The notes under the pieces: generated by a model | Told to the model about the DNA's origin: nothing | Databases searched by the model: none | The model's input: only the letters and a program-made list of their open reading frames with translations | Position numbers and translations under genes: made by a program | Part shown: positions 1-11,079 of the stretch, piece after piece | Layout: the number at the start of each line of letters is the position of its first letter | Numbering within the stretch: the first letter of the stretch is position 1 | Source: Mesocentrotus franciscanus | Lineage: Eukaryota > Echinodermata > Echinoidea > Camarodonta > Strongylocentrotidae | Direction: 5' to 3' | Length of the DNA stretch: 64,000 bases | Assembly: GCA_037976565.1 (NCBI GenBank) | Contig: CP137671.1 | Location: 16,074,556-16,138,555, forward strand

Positions 1-46
1 GTCCAACTTAAAGTCGATCTTAGTCTTTGTGAAACACCCCCAGATG
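1..46. repeat. Right-end fragment of a GTGTTTCAC-family MITE
   Basis: The first 46 bases match the right terminal inverted repeat of the elements at 31102-31399, 39058-39366 and 40917-41207, including the GTGAAACACCCCC terminus. The rest of this copy lies before the window or is missing. Confidence 0.75.
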
Positions 47-754
47 TTAGCTCCAGTCACATTTGCTCAGGTGACATTTCCTAAGAGATAAAAGAGCTTC
101 GAGTGGATTTCAGGTTAATAGTTTCATGCATGTTGCACACGAGGACGTCATTGGTCTGACGTAAGACTGCGTCAACGCCGGTCCTTTGACGTGCTACGTG
201 TGAGTGTGTATGGATTGTCTTCACAGGTTTGAGTAGCGCAGGTAATGACGTAATTGAAATGACGCCTCGTGTGCAAAAGACATAAGGGTTGGGAAGTGTC
301 GGGTCTCAGTTTGAAATAAGGAATTTTAGAAGTGTTTGAATTTTACTGCAAAGCAACTGTCACCGGAGACCGTGTTACACACTCGCGCTTTTTGTTCCAG
401 TTGTATTACACACTCTCTCTCTCTCTCTCTCTACTCGTTCCTCATGTTTGATACCTAAGACCGACAACAGACCGACGACAGACCGAACGAAAATATTACA
501 TTAATTCTGTGGCCAAGAATCAGTCGGTTTGGCGGTGTGACTGTGGTATAACTTGTCAACTAAATCTTTATAGTCCTGAACCATGATTAAGCTATTTTTT
601 CATATGATGTTCTAGATTTACAGAATTTAATACTCGCAAAATTGCTGATTACAATACATGTGCCAAGATGTTGCGATCATCTTAACTTCTTCAACCGTTT
701 GTTGCTCTTGAATATGACTTTTTTATGGTACTCATCTTGTTTTTTTTTCTCCAG
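47..754. other. Non-coding sequence, presumed intron before the first exon
   Basis: No convincing coding frame. There is a short CT repeat near 412-434. The segment around 465-545 (GACAACAGACCG, then CAGTCGGTTTGGCG and GTGTGAC) is shared with 54330-54420 and 62085-62200, and in reverse orientation near 6905-6940, so it belongs to a dispersed repeat. The end of the stretch is a polypyrimidine tract leading to the splice acceptor at 751-754. Confidence 0.5.
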
Positions 755-957
755 GTATGTTCGCTCCTTATTATGGAGGAGCTATCGTGAACATTGACCA
801 AACCCACGGTCTCCTCTTTTACAATTTCCGCGTGGCCGACTCCATGGCCAACATCATAGCAACCATTTCCCTGGATACGCTAGAGGTTTTCTTCTCCCAG
901 CTTACCTCTCTCCAACTCGTCCACAACATAGCTCACTTTGACGCCTACGCGCCCTAG
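755..957 (+). CDS. Probable terminal exon of an unrecognised gene
   Basis: A long T-rich tract ends in CCAG at 751-754, a strong splice acceptor. The open frame that follows gives about 67 residues and ends at TAG (955-957). The exon starts in phase with two bases (GT) before ATG 757, so that Met is probably internal and not the start. Codon choice is C-rich at third positions (ATC, ACC, CTC, GCC), unlike the AT-rich surroundings and like the GPCR at 32.4 kb, which supports real coding. The peptide begins MFAPYYGGAIVNIDQTHG and ends FDAYAP; it has mixed hydrophobicity, no clear membrane segment and no motif I recognise. An AATAAA follows 165 bases after the stop. Earlier exons would lie left of the window. 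It could instead be a relic of a retrogene or transposon. Function unknown. Confidence 0.45.
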
Positions 958-1122
958 GACTGCAGACAGTTCGGCCCTCTATACAATGATCTTGCGACGC
1001 AGCGCACGGATCATTTGGTACGAGGGGAGCAACTTAATTTGTGATAACAAAGAGTACATGTTAATTCAGTTCTTTCTGTTAACATAAGGCACCTCTTAAA
1101 AATATCATTTTAAGCAAATACA

Positions 1123-1128
1123 AATAAA
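1123..1128 (+). terminator. Candidate poly(A) signal AATAAA
   Basis: AATAAA about 165 bases after the stop codon of the 755-957 exon, on the same strand. A second AATAAA occurs near 1300. Position is suitable, but the motif is common in AT-rich DNA. Confidence 0.35.
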
Positions 1129-1129
1129 G

Positions 1130-2475
1130 TAACAATATCTGAGTTACGAGCAAAGAAAATACATTAATTTCGCTGATATTCCTATAACAATTAACCGCAT
1201 ATTCCCATATGTGCATGAACATAGATACTTTTCGTTGGATCTGGTTTCGCAGGTTTTCCTGACTTTGTTAACATTTTCCCCGATTTATTTAGTGCTCAAT
1301 AAACAATTCACATTGACTTTTAATCAAACTTGTTTCTCTCGAAATTTCCGGAAGATGGTTACAACAAGTCAAATGTGCTATAATTATATTTAATGCGTTC
1401 TTATCCCCATCTCGTACATTAGTGAAAGTGTCTCAGACTATTTCCCTCGTGCAGTCCAAGCCATAAACGTGGGTATTACAAATCAGTATTGCAATACTGG
1501 GAAGATTTTCTTTTTTTAATGAGTGTCACGATATCCCATAAGTATTCGACATTTAAAGTCCGGACGATAGGATTTACAATAAGTTTGAATTACATAATGT
1601 CGAATTAATCACATAAATTCATTCAATGCATATGTTTATTATGTCCTCGCATATTACTGATGATACATAAGGTTGGGTAAATATGAGTTATTAATATATT
1701 TAGGCCTAAATCTTTTTAAAAATATATATATATTTCAATGAAATAATTTCGTCAACTAAAATGTTGTGTGGGCAATCATTACCTATGGTTTACGGCGTTC
1801 AAGCATAACTTATTTAGCATGTCCCTCCCTTTCATTGTATACATTTAGGACAACAAAGTTCCGTTATTATTTCAAGTTCTTCACTATTTCTACTTTGTGT
1901 TTTTTTTATTCAATCTTAATACATTTTTCATGTCATTATTGAATTCATGTGTACTTTGTACATGTTTAAATATGTTCATATTGAAATGGAAATAAATCAA
2001 TCAAAATCCAGTAAAAAAACCTTTTTTTCCCGTTTCGTTTAACTTTACAGATGCAACATTTATATAGTAAATGCCGAAGATTCAAAGGCTTTTTTTCCTG
2101 TTCATGGTGGTTGTGGTGACGGGGGAAGTGGTAGTAATAATAATAGTAATAATAGTGCATGGTAGTATTGATTTCACGCTCTTATAAAACATTTCAAAGC
2201 GCTGTACAATATGGAAAACAGTAGCAGAAACATTAAGTCTATGAAAAATATAAACATGATAACATGAGAGATTAATGTTATCCATATTTTAGAAAATTTG
2301 TTTTTTCCAAAATTTGTGTTATCACTATGGTTGCCCTACCCCCACAGTAGAATCATTAATTGTATAATTGTATTTATATCTCCCTTATAAATATATAGAA
2401 ATCGACTAATAACGCCGTATGAACAAATGTACTTCAAGATATAAATAAGAGTACCATACAAATGTCGGGAAAAAT
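1130..2475. other. AT-rich intergenic sequence
   Basis: No open frame with coding character. It contains short TA and T runs and a small ATA/ATG-rich patch near 2130-2160. I see no recognisable element. Confidence 0.5.
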
Positions 2476-2648
2476 GAGTCTCGTGAGAGAGACAGAGCAG
2501 AAGGAAACTAGGGAGATTGGCTGAGAGGAAGAAACTGAGTGGGAAAGAAAAAGGGAGAGAAAGAAAAGGAGTGAGAGAAGGAGGAGGGTGGGAGGGAGAG
2601 AGAGGGGGAGGCAGACAGACGGACAGACAGACAGACAGACAAAGAGAT

Positions 2649-2682
<34 letters not shown>

Positions 2683-3089
2683 GGGAGGTTTGCAGGAAGA
2701 GAGAGAGAGGGAGACAGACAGACGGACATAGAGACAGAGAGACAGAGGAACAGAGAGATAGGGAGAGATAGATAGGGAGAGAGAGAGAGGGAGAGAGAGA
2801 GAAAAGGGGGAGGTTTGCAGGAAGAGCGAGGGGGAGATAGAGAGGGAAACAGAGAGACGGACATAGAGACAGAGAGACAGAGGAACAGAGAGATATGGAG
2901 AGAGAGAGAGAGAGAGAGAGAGGGAGGTTTGCAGGAGAGGGAGGGAGACAGACAGACGGACAGACATACAGAGAGACAGAGAGATAGGGAGAAAGAGAGA
3001 TAGGGAGAGAGAGAGAGAGAGAGAGAGGGAGGTTCGCAGGAAGAGAGAGACAGAGAGAGGGAGGGAGACAGACAGACAGACAGAGAGAC

Positions 3090-3120
<31 letters not shown>

Positions 3121-3124
3121 TAGG

Positions 3125-3158
<34 letters not shown>

Positions 3159-3226
3159 GAGACGGACAAAGAGACAGAGAGACAGAGGAACAGAGAGATA
3201 GGGAGAGAGAGAGAGAAACAAAAATG
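2476..3226. repeat. GA-rich satellite with higher-order units
   Basis: Continuous purine tract of GAGA, GACAGACA and GATAGGGA motifs. A marker GGTTTGCAGGA (or GGTTCGCAGG) recurs near 2687, 2812, 2924 and 3030, so the tract is built from about four related units of roughly 105-125 bases. Long open frames on both strands here follow from the low complexity (Ser/Leu or Arg/Glu strings) and are not genes. Confidence 0.9.
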
Positions 3227-3267
3227 CATGAAAACGACAGAAAAGGGGATTAGAGGAATAAACTAAT

Positions 3268-3735
3268 ACTTTCATCACAAAATAGTATAGTCAAGAATAA
3301 AGAACACCATAACAAAATTATGCCAATTACACACACGTTTTTAACGGAATAGGTCATAATTATTTCCAGTTGATGAGGCGATCGTATAAAGTCCGTCATT
3401 AGATAAATCCAACCGAAAAAAAATTAAGATGCCAAATAAAATATGGTCAAACCGACCAAGAAGTTCAAGTCCTTTGACGGGTGATTAAGAGGCTATTCAG
3501 GTTGAAAGACGAACTATACTCTGATGTATGATATCGTTTTTGCGAAGGTTCACACCGAACGGTCGTTTTTTCCGAAGAGTCGTTACTCCAAAGGTCCGTA
3601 ATTCCGAAATAAAATATGGTTCATAATTCTAAAGTTTCGTAATTCTCAAAACAAAATAAGGTTCATAATTTCGATGGTTCGTAATACCGAAGATGAAAAA
3701 GGTTTTGTAATTCCGAAAATGAAATAAGGATCATA
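3268..3735 (+). repeat. Copy 1 of a duplicated repeat ending in degenerate TTCGTAATTCCGAA units
   Basis: Starts at a segment like TTTCATCACAAAATAG and runs through TATGCCAATTA, TCCAGTTGATGAGG, CCTTTGACGGGTGATTAAG and TTACTCCAAAGG. It ends in several imperfect units of the form GGTTCGTAATTCCGAAAATG. The same series recurs at 4228-4740 in the same orientation. No coding potential. Confidence 0.8.
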
Positions 3736-3739
3736 AATC

Positions 3740-3865
3740 CGGAAAATAATGATGATGATGATAATATTAAACATTATAATGCTAACAATAGTAATAATGA
3801 TAATATTGATAATAATAAGCATGATAATAATTATTGTAATAATAATGATGATGAAAATAATAAGG
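3740..3865. repeat. ATA/ATG trinucleotide-rich microsatellite
   Basis: Imperfect AAT/ATG trinucleotides between copy 1 of the TTCGTAATTCCGAA repeat and the hAT-like MITE. Confidence 0.8.
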
Positions 3866-3896
3866 GCTATCGGTTGGTTCTTTATACAACTCACAG

Positions 3897-4176
3897 GGCT
3901 TACTTCGAATCATCGGAGCATCGCGTCCGGTCGGGTGGTCGCGCTACACGAGTTTTCGTGAAACGAAAGCGGAAGATTACGCGACCTTTCGTAGATTTGC
4001 CGTAGAGTTTTCACAAAGTTGTCGGGTAAATTGGACCGGACCATTTGTAGATGAGAGGGGTTTATTTCTAAAACATAACCACTGACATTTCGTGAATAAA
4101 GGGGAATGTTTTCACAAAGGGTCGGGTAACGCGACCACTTGACCCGACGCGATGACCCGATGATTCGAAGTAAGCC
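3897..4176. mobile_element. hAT-like MITE with 8-bp target duplication
   Basis: The ends are inverted repeats of about 45 bases: the left begins GGCTTACTTCGAATCATCGG and the right is its near-exact reverse complement, ending at GTAAGCC. The flanks are ACTCACAG (3889-3896) and ACTCAAAG (4177-4184), an 8-bp duplication with one mismatch, as for hAT elements. The interior is rich in GGTCGGGTAA-like motifs and has no transposase frame, so the element is non-autonomous. Related degraded sequence is at 11080-11835. Confidence 0.8.
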
Positions 4177-4227
4177 ACTCAAAGGGTGTTTAAATCAAAC
4201 GATGGCCGGGGAAAAGAAATACACACA

Positions 4228-4740
4228 TGAACTCTCATCACAAAAATAGCAGTTAAGAATGAATAACACCTTTATGCCAATTATACAACCGTTTTAGATG
4301 GAATAAGTCATATTTCCAGTTGATCAGGTGATCGTAAAAGTCCGGCCCTTTTAGTCCGTCATCGGATCAATCCAACCGAAAACTTTAAGATGCCAATTGG
4401 TCAAACTGACCTTTTCGTCCTTTGACGGGTGATTAAGAGGCAATTCAGGTTGAAAGACCATACTCTGATGGTTGATATGCCGGGGTCGGTTAGATGTAGT
4501 TTTTGCGAAAGCTCATACTTCCGAGGATTCTTTTTTTTCCGAAGGGTCGTTACTCCAAAGGTTCGTAATTTTGAAAATTGTAAAAATAGGTTCATAATTC
4601 CGAGAATGAAACAGAGTTCTTAATTTATGTAAAGAAATGCGGGGGCATGATAATACCAATAAATTAAAAAAGGTTTATAATTTAGAAAATGAAAGAAAAA
4701 AAAAAGTTCGTAATTCAGGAAATAAGAAGTAGGCGGATTC
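4228..4740 (+). repeat. Copy 2 of the duplicated TTCGTAATTCCGAA repeat
   Basis: Direct repeat of 3268-3735 with scattered differences and small indels. It contains TATGCCAATTATACAACCG, CCTTTGACGGGTGATTAAG and TTACTCCAAAGGTTCGTAA, followed by degenerate AATTCCGA units. The two copies lie on either side of the hAT-like MITE at 3897-4176. Confidence 0.8.
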
Positions 4741-6480
4741 AGGGGGGATATGAGATAGGGTCAAGATGTGATAACATCGTCTAGGGGGACGATTGGCCTC
4801 TTGGCCTCTTGACAAACAATTCATGGGTGAATCCAGGGATCGAAAGGGCGTTTCTATCCACCCCCGCCTCCCCCCTATCCCGTGAAAAAAGAGGGAAAAG
4901 AAAATGAGAGGAAGGTGGAGATTGGAGAGGGGAAGAGAAATGAAACGAAGAAGGTAAATATATACGTTTTTTCTCTAGATTGATCCCATGTCTGTAGACG
5001 TAAGGGTGTCTTTGAGACCACCGGGAAGGTTTGGGATTACTTGTGGAGGGAGGCTCCCCCTCCCTCTGCATGTGTTAGATCTTATTTTTTTCACATTTAA
5101 ATAAAAATTGTCCCTCCTGAAACTATTACGTTTGGGCAAAAATCACTGCCTACAAGCTCCCAGCAATCTAGGTTCCCAGGTCCATGCGGCATAGTCAGGT
5201 CCCACCCCGTATCACAAAAATAAATGGGCACTTACGGCTAAGCGTTGCGTCGAAGTGTGACCGCGGCAATAATATTCTTACATAAACGGCTACTTGAAAG
5301 ACGACGGCCTCATCAATTATTCCAGCCCATCAAGTAAATTCCTTACACGTGGACAATGGAATTGCAAATGAAAGAGAAATATTAACTCCCTCTTTGCCGT
5401 CATTTATTTGTGGATGTACGTGATTCTTTGTCAAAAGTGTTATCAAAAGAGTGAAGCATTTACCGCTCGCACTAATTTTGAGTAAAAATCGCAAGAATGA
5501 CCAGAAGCGGGAACTCAAAGGAACGAAGAGCGCGAAAAAAAAAATGCCGTGAACTCTATTTCACATACTTTTCAAATTAAAAAAAATACTAATGCCCCCA
5601 TTGTAAGGACATAGGCCTATACATATTACTTTTCCTTTTCCTTAATACACATTTTGTACATAAATTGATTTTGTTCCCCCGAATAAACTATGCTGTACAG
5701 TAGCGTAATTGAAGAGGGCAGTGCACCTCCCCCATCCTTACAAACTATCGACCGAGCAAAAAAAAAAGGGGGAAGCACCTGAATTTTCAGTTAAGTGAGG
5801 AAGTGCAGTACAAAGATATCTAATCATTAAATTGCTGTTCAAGCAACATAAAATCATGAACATTTTCTCAAAATTCCTCTGCTCTGCCTCAATAGGGCCT
5901 CGCAAAAAGGTAATGTTGAATACAGATTACGGAGCCAAACTTCAAGCATTATATATTAGGAAAAAGGAAAACTAGGTTCAGGTATATGTCGTGAAGCCCA
6001 AGAAAGAAAACATGATCCTGTAATTATGTTCTGCTTAAATTAGATTTGAAAAAAAAAAAAATATGCAAAACAATGGATTACAGTAATGCACCTGTCCTTA
6101 AACTGTACACATATACTTAAATTATTAAATACCGCCGTTACATAAACCTTTCATAATTTATATCGAAATCAAGATCGTAAATTCGAAACTTAAGGAGAGA
6201 TTGGAAAGGGAAATGTGCATCACACACCGTTCTAAGCAAAATTAGCTGATTTTCTTGCTGAAATATATGGATCATCATCAACTCAGATTGTTTTGCACCC
6301 CCACCCCCCTCCCCTAGTTACACCAAGGCCCAGATACGTCACTGCTGCAATACGTTTAAAAGGGGGAGAAATACGATATGAAAATATAATAATGATATAA
6401 TGATATGCCATTATTGTATAGTGCATATCACATTATGATTATTACGTCACTATGCGCTTCCAAGGAATTTGGATATTATT
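4741..6480. other. Intergenic sequence without recognised genes
   Basis: Purine-rich patch near 4860-4970 and several A or T runs. The open frames are not conserved-looking. No element boundaries found. Confidence 0.5.
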
Positions 6481-6482
6481 AA

Positions 6483-6683
6483 CCCGGGTTCAGCTTCGGC
6501 AACCGTAGTGCTCAGAGCATTTAAAGAATAAATCCTACCAGTTACCCACTTGCTACACCTGGGTCGTGAGTGGCAAATGCAGATTAATGTCAAAGGACGT
6601 TAGTGCCGTGGCAGGGATTCGAACCCCGGACCTTGTGGTTCACAGTCCGGAGAATCATCCTCTTGACCATAACACCTCTACAA
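6483..6683 (-). repeat. tRNA-derived SINE, minus strand
   Basis: On the minus strand it reads as a tRNA-like head, TATGGTCAAGAGGATGATT then a B-box-like GGTTCGAATCC near 6615. The body is GCACTAACGTCCTTTG, TTTGCCACTCACGACCCAGG. The same body recurs at 15418-15610, 15865-15960, 33860-33960 and 61440-61640, which makes this a SINE family and not a single tRNA gene. Sea-urchin SURF1 repeats are a known tRNA-like family; I cannot confirm identity. Confidence 0.7.
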
Positions 6684-6689
6684 AATAAT

Positions 6690-7240
6690 GATCGCTCTAC
6701 CGTGAGAGGCGTTCTTCCAATGTCTGTGAAAACGGCGGGCTTAGCACTCAAAATCTATCCAAGTGATTAGAATATTACTAATTGACCGAAAAACACGTTA
6801 GAGGGTTCAGTGAACAATTAATAAGTCTAAGCATTAGCGAGCGATTAAGGTGATGATTTCGATATCATAATTATAATTTGCTGAATAAACTGAAATATCA
6901 TCTAAAACCCCGGTCACACCGCCAAACCGACTCCGAATCGACCTGGCTCTTACTCATTCAGGTGTAATGTAATTTTGATCGGTGTGTTGGAAGTCTGATG
7001 GCAATCTCCTTGATGTGACCGGCGTATTGCCCTGGCTTTTTTTTCTCGCATGTAAGAGCGATGCAAATGAATATTATTCATCATTCTGTCAACAAGCGGC
7101 CTTTGCACGCTTTGTAACGTTTACTGTTGTATCACATCACCATTCTCTTAATAATGATCACACTTATTGCAGGAACCGTACGAGGGGCATGATCATGATG
7201 ATGGTGAAATACATTATTACATCATGTGATGCGACCCGTT
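6690..7240. other. Non-coding sequence with a GGTCACACCGCC-type element end
   Basis: Near 6905-6940 the sequence CCCCGGTCACACCGCCAAAC looks like a MITE end, and TGATGTGACCGG near 7010-7022 could be its inverted partner. No gene seen. Confidence 0.35.
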
Positions 7241-7244
7241 TAAA

Positions 7245-7432
7245 ATACCATTTAATCTCTCCCTCCCTCTCCCTTTCTCCAGTTCTCTCTCAATTTTCCC
7301 TTCCCCATCTCCCCCTCTCACCCCATTTCCCCTTCTATCCCTATCCCCCGTCTCTCCCTCCACCCCCGTCTCTGTCTCCCTTCCTCCCTCCCTCTCCCTC
7401 CCTTTTACTCCCTCTCTCTCTCTCTCTCTCAT
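7245..7432. repeat. CT-rich low-complexity tract
   Basis: Runs of CCCTCTCCC and CTCTCTCT. Translations of it are Ser/Pro/Leu strings. Confidence 0.85.
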
Positions 7433-7444
7433 ATTATTTCTTTA

Positions 7445-7612
7445 ATGGGTGCTGAAATTCCAGACGCTCTCAAAATTTACCGCTTTAAAACTATACCTCA
7501 AGTTGTTGAATTAATTAAAAATAACAACTGTCTCTTCAAATACCGAAACCTTCTCGACGATAAACTTCCCTCATATGACAATTCTCACCTCATTACTGAC
7601 ACCCTCTCGTGA
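7445..7612 (+). CDS. Small candidate ORF, 55 residues, unrecognised
   Basis: ATG at 7445 to TGA at 7610-7612, starting just after the CT-rich tract. The peptide starts MGAEIPDALKIYRFKTIP and ends in HLITDTLS. Its composition is varied and hydrophilic, unlike the low-complexity frames nearby. No splice acceptor with AG is evident directly upstream, and no motif is recognised. It may be a decayed exon, a fragment of a mobile element or chance. Confidence 0.22.
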   Translation: MGAEIPDALKIYRFKTIPQVVELIKNNNCLFKYRNLLDDKLPSYDNSHLITDTLS

Positions 7613-8029
7613 CGTACCATCGTCACGTACCCCCCATCACCACCACTACCTGGCCATCGCATCAAAATTGCTTTGCTCAGGTGATCAAAGTACTTGAAGC
7701 CTACACGATGACATAAGACTCGCATATCAGGTCGCTTTTGCTCGTCGAATATCTTTTTTAAAATACATAATTGAGCAAGCTTTTACTTTCCTGTTTTGCA
7801 CCACAGAGTTAATCAACTGCATAGCATTCGTACCTTCGCCGCAGTTTATGAATTCAGGTAAAACTGATGAAAAAATGTTACTTTGCTGTCAAGCAGAAAT
7901 GTTTTCTATTTCGTGTTTGCCGCTGAAAGGATTCCGAAGTAAAACCAATTGAAAACTATGTTTGAATTTGATTATTGGGAGCAATGCAGTACCTCACATG
8001 AACGTACTTCTGATTGCTACCGAATCAAA
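7613..8029. other. Non-coding stretch before tandem repeat
   Basis: Mixed-composition sequence with no gene or element I can support. Confidence 0.4.
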
Positions 8030-8735
8030 TTTGAACTGAACAGCAACAAAGGAAGCCCAATTAACTTCATTCGCATTCGAGAATTCGGATTGACAACATC
8101 CAATATTCACTCGAAACATGATTGAATCGTGAAACATCTCGATGCACGCACTCACGATTTCGACCAAGGAACATGACTGACGAACAGAAGAGTATTTTTC
8201 AATTGAACTCGAGCGTCGCAAAAATCGTCAACGAATAATCACAATAGTTGGCCTCCATTACAACTTCGCGGTAAAAGCGACACAAATTAACTTCTTTCCC
8301 ATCCAAGAATTCGGAATGATAATATTCAATCTCGTCTCGAAACAATGATTAAATTGTGAAACATCTCGATGCACGCACTCAAGATTTCGACCATGTAACA
8401 ACATGAAGAGGATCTTTCAATTCTCAAGCGACCCCCCAAAATTGTCTACGAGTAATCACAATAGTTGGCCTACATTACAACTTCGCGGTGAAAGCGACAC
8501 AAATTAACTTCTTTCACATCCGAGAATTCGGAATGATAATATTCAATCTCGTCTCGAAACAATGATTAAATTGTGAAACATCTCGATGCACGCACTCAAG
8601 ATTTCGACCAAGTCACAACATGGTTGATCATTAAAGAGGATCTTTAAATTGAACTGAAGCGGCGCAAAAGAAAATTGTCTACGAATAATCACAACAGTTT
8701 CCCTCCATAACAACTTCGTGATAAAGACTAATTTT
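8030..8735. repeat. Tandem repeat, about three units of ~220 bp
   Basis: The landmark GAATTCGG recurs at 8081, 8307 and 8524 (spacings 226 and 217). Each is followed by CGAAACA, TGAAACATCTCGATGCACGC, GATTTCGACCA, then CAACTTCG and an AATTAACTTC block. Units 2 and 3 are closest; unit 1 is more diverged. No open frame spans the array. Confidence 0.85.
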
Positions 8736-11079
8736 TGAATGACATTAAGCGTTACCATATATCCGGATCATGTCTGAGTTTGAAGCAACACTTCGTATTT
8801 CGTACGGCTGAATTTACGATGAAATCCCTGGACTAACCATCTTCGACACTTTGTTTAAAAACGATTTTAATTCCTACATGGGGTTGTGGAATGTCAAATC
8901 TTTAATTTCTACATTGCGGTGAACTTGAGCTCTGAGTGAAATTGGAATTCTACGATATCGTTGACAACATATGGCCTCTGGAGCAATATCGCCTAAAGGT
9001 AATTATTTTTTCCACAAAATAATTAAAAAATAATGGTACTCTGAAGTATTTAAGGTAAATGTCTGCCAGGCCAACATAAGACCCCCCATTAATAGTCAAA
9101 ATGAAAATCAAAAGTGCTTAGCTAAGGTACTGTTCAGGAGAAAATGTGGGAAAATTACGGTGAAAAGAATTTTCAGAAATGCTCATAACTTGGGCACCCC
9201 CATCTCACAGAGAGATAATAGTGATGTTCAAAATTTCCCGAACAAAAAGAAACGCTTCATACCATTCGGCCTTTGAGCCAAATTTTAGGTATGTAGCTAA
9301 AATAACTTTAATTTGTATTCATAAAAACATCGGACATCGGACCCTCACACTACACACCTTTGACGAAATAAAGCTCGGAGCATCATGTCTAATCACCCAA
9401 TAGGTGGTTACAAAAATAAATGATTTTCATGTAATGTTATTATTGCATTTCGAGACTCCAGTCAAATCATAACATGAAAACCCTACGGGATGTAGACAGA
9501 TGAACAAGATGTAATGTATATATACACTATTGTGTTGGGAAGAGGCTTATAGCGTTTGATAAAGAATCATGAGTGCTTTTTGTAACGAAGGAAATTCCTG
9601 TGACCAAAAACTTAAAATTAAGGAAATGCACAATGCGTGTGAAAAGGGGAAGGCATAGATTTCCAAAATCATATTTTCCCCACCTCCCCCACCACTCCCT
9701 CTCCGAATCAATACCCCTTTCAACCGTACAGCGATGGTATGAATATGATCAAATCATCGTATAATTATTTGAATTACTTGCTTCGTGACCGTTGGATGTT
9801 TCATTATACCCGCATTAATGTTTTTCAACGTCCATGCATAAGTAATGATGTATCAAGAAACTCCTAATTAGTAATCATGAATGCAATGCTCATAGAACGG
9901 CATTGACAGAAATAATAATTTTTGCAGTAGGAAGTCCGGTTACATCTCAGTTTATTCTAGTAATTAAATCACATCAAATATTTGCAATATATTTGTGCAG
10001 TACAGTGCTACGAACCAATGTGAAATTGGGTTTTAAATTCATCTAAATTTCACCCAAAGAAAATGCCTCATTGTAATTATGGTTTGATTACAAATTTGGG
10101 ATTCATTTCCAAACCAAAATCATTATTGTCTTTTCTTACGTTTTGTGATTCAAGGAATTATCAAACTTTAAATGCAAGTACCTGAGAATGACACCGATTG
10201 GGTTGAGCATTTTAGTGTACTAATCCTTTTATTGGTACGAATCCTTTTAATTGCATGTACATCTATTGCAATATATTTGAAAAATATAATTAAAAGATCT
10301 AGCCACTTAAACCATTAATTATTGATTGTGCCAAAAAATAAATTTACTTTCTTAAAAAAACATTTTTAGTGCGTTACACCATAAGAGGGAGACCAACATT
10401 ACCACAATAGCAAATTTTTCTTTTTAATACATCGTTAGGTGTTTTACAATTTTTTCGAATATCTTAATTTGCCAAACACAATCAATCGTACATATTACAA
10501 GAGCGGATCTAGAAATCTGTAAAAGGGGACCACAATTTTGAAGAAAAGAATCATGACGCCCCCAACAAATTAAAGGATATGACATTTTTAGATGGCAATC
10601 TGCTAAAAAATGTAAAAAAAAAAAAAAGAGTAATTGAATTCGAAAGAGGCACAAGAAGACGACTATGAGCAGAAGTGAGAAAGCTTTAAATAAGAAACCT
10701 TTCTCGAAACGAAGGACAGGACGTAATCATAAAGACGTAATAAAGATAATTCGGGGTACTTTCTTTGGGATTCAAAGTGCCTCTTTAATGGGTTTCAACC
10801 CAACTATCCATGGCTTTTGAAACAAAGATAGGGAAATCTTCTCCTCCCATGTCTAGGGGGGAATCATACAGTTCAAGTAATATTTTAAACTCTCCACTCT
10901 TTCACTCGCTTTATGTTTCTCTAATTCCCATCATCCCTCCCTTCCGATTTCTAATCCTTATTTCTGTAGCCCCTTTGTGTCCTCTCATCATGGCATGATA
11001 TTTCATGATTGCTTACGGTTGCAAAAAAAGTATTTTCGCACTGCACTCTGGTTATGGTTCTACAGCTATTACTTTCCGG
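8736..11079. other. Intergenic AT-rich sequence
   Basis: No coding frame with exon-like composition. A poly-A run lies near 10612-10626. Nothing else I can name. Confidence 0.45.

Noticed and set aside
2336..3278. Long open frames of up to 297 codons on the minus strand
   Set aside because: They translate GA/CT repeats into Ser/Leu/Pro strings in several overlapping frames; no start context or real protein composition.
6600..6680. Possible genuine tRNA gene (GGTTCGAATCC on the minus strand)
   Set aside because: The tRNA-like head runs directly into a body shared with four other copies in the window, so it is a SINE.
8030..8735. CRISPR-like array
   Set aside because: Units of 220 bases without short identical repeats and unique spacers, in an animal genome; an ordinary tandem repeat.
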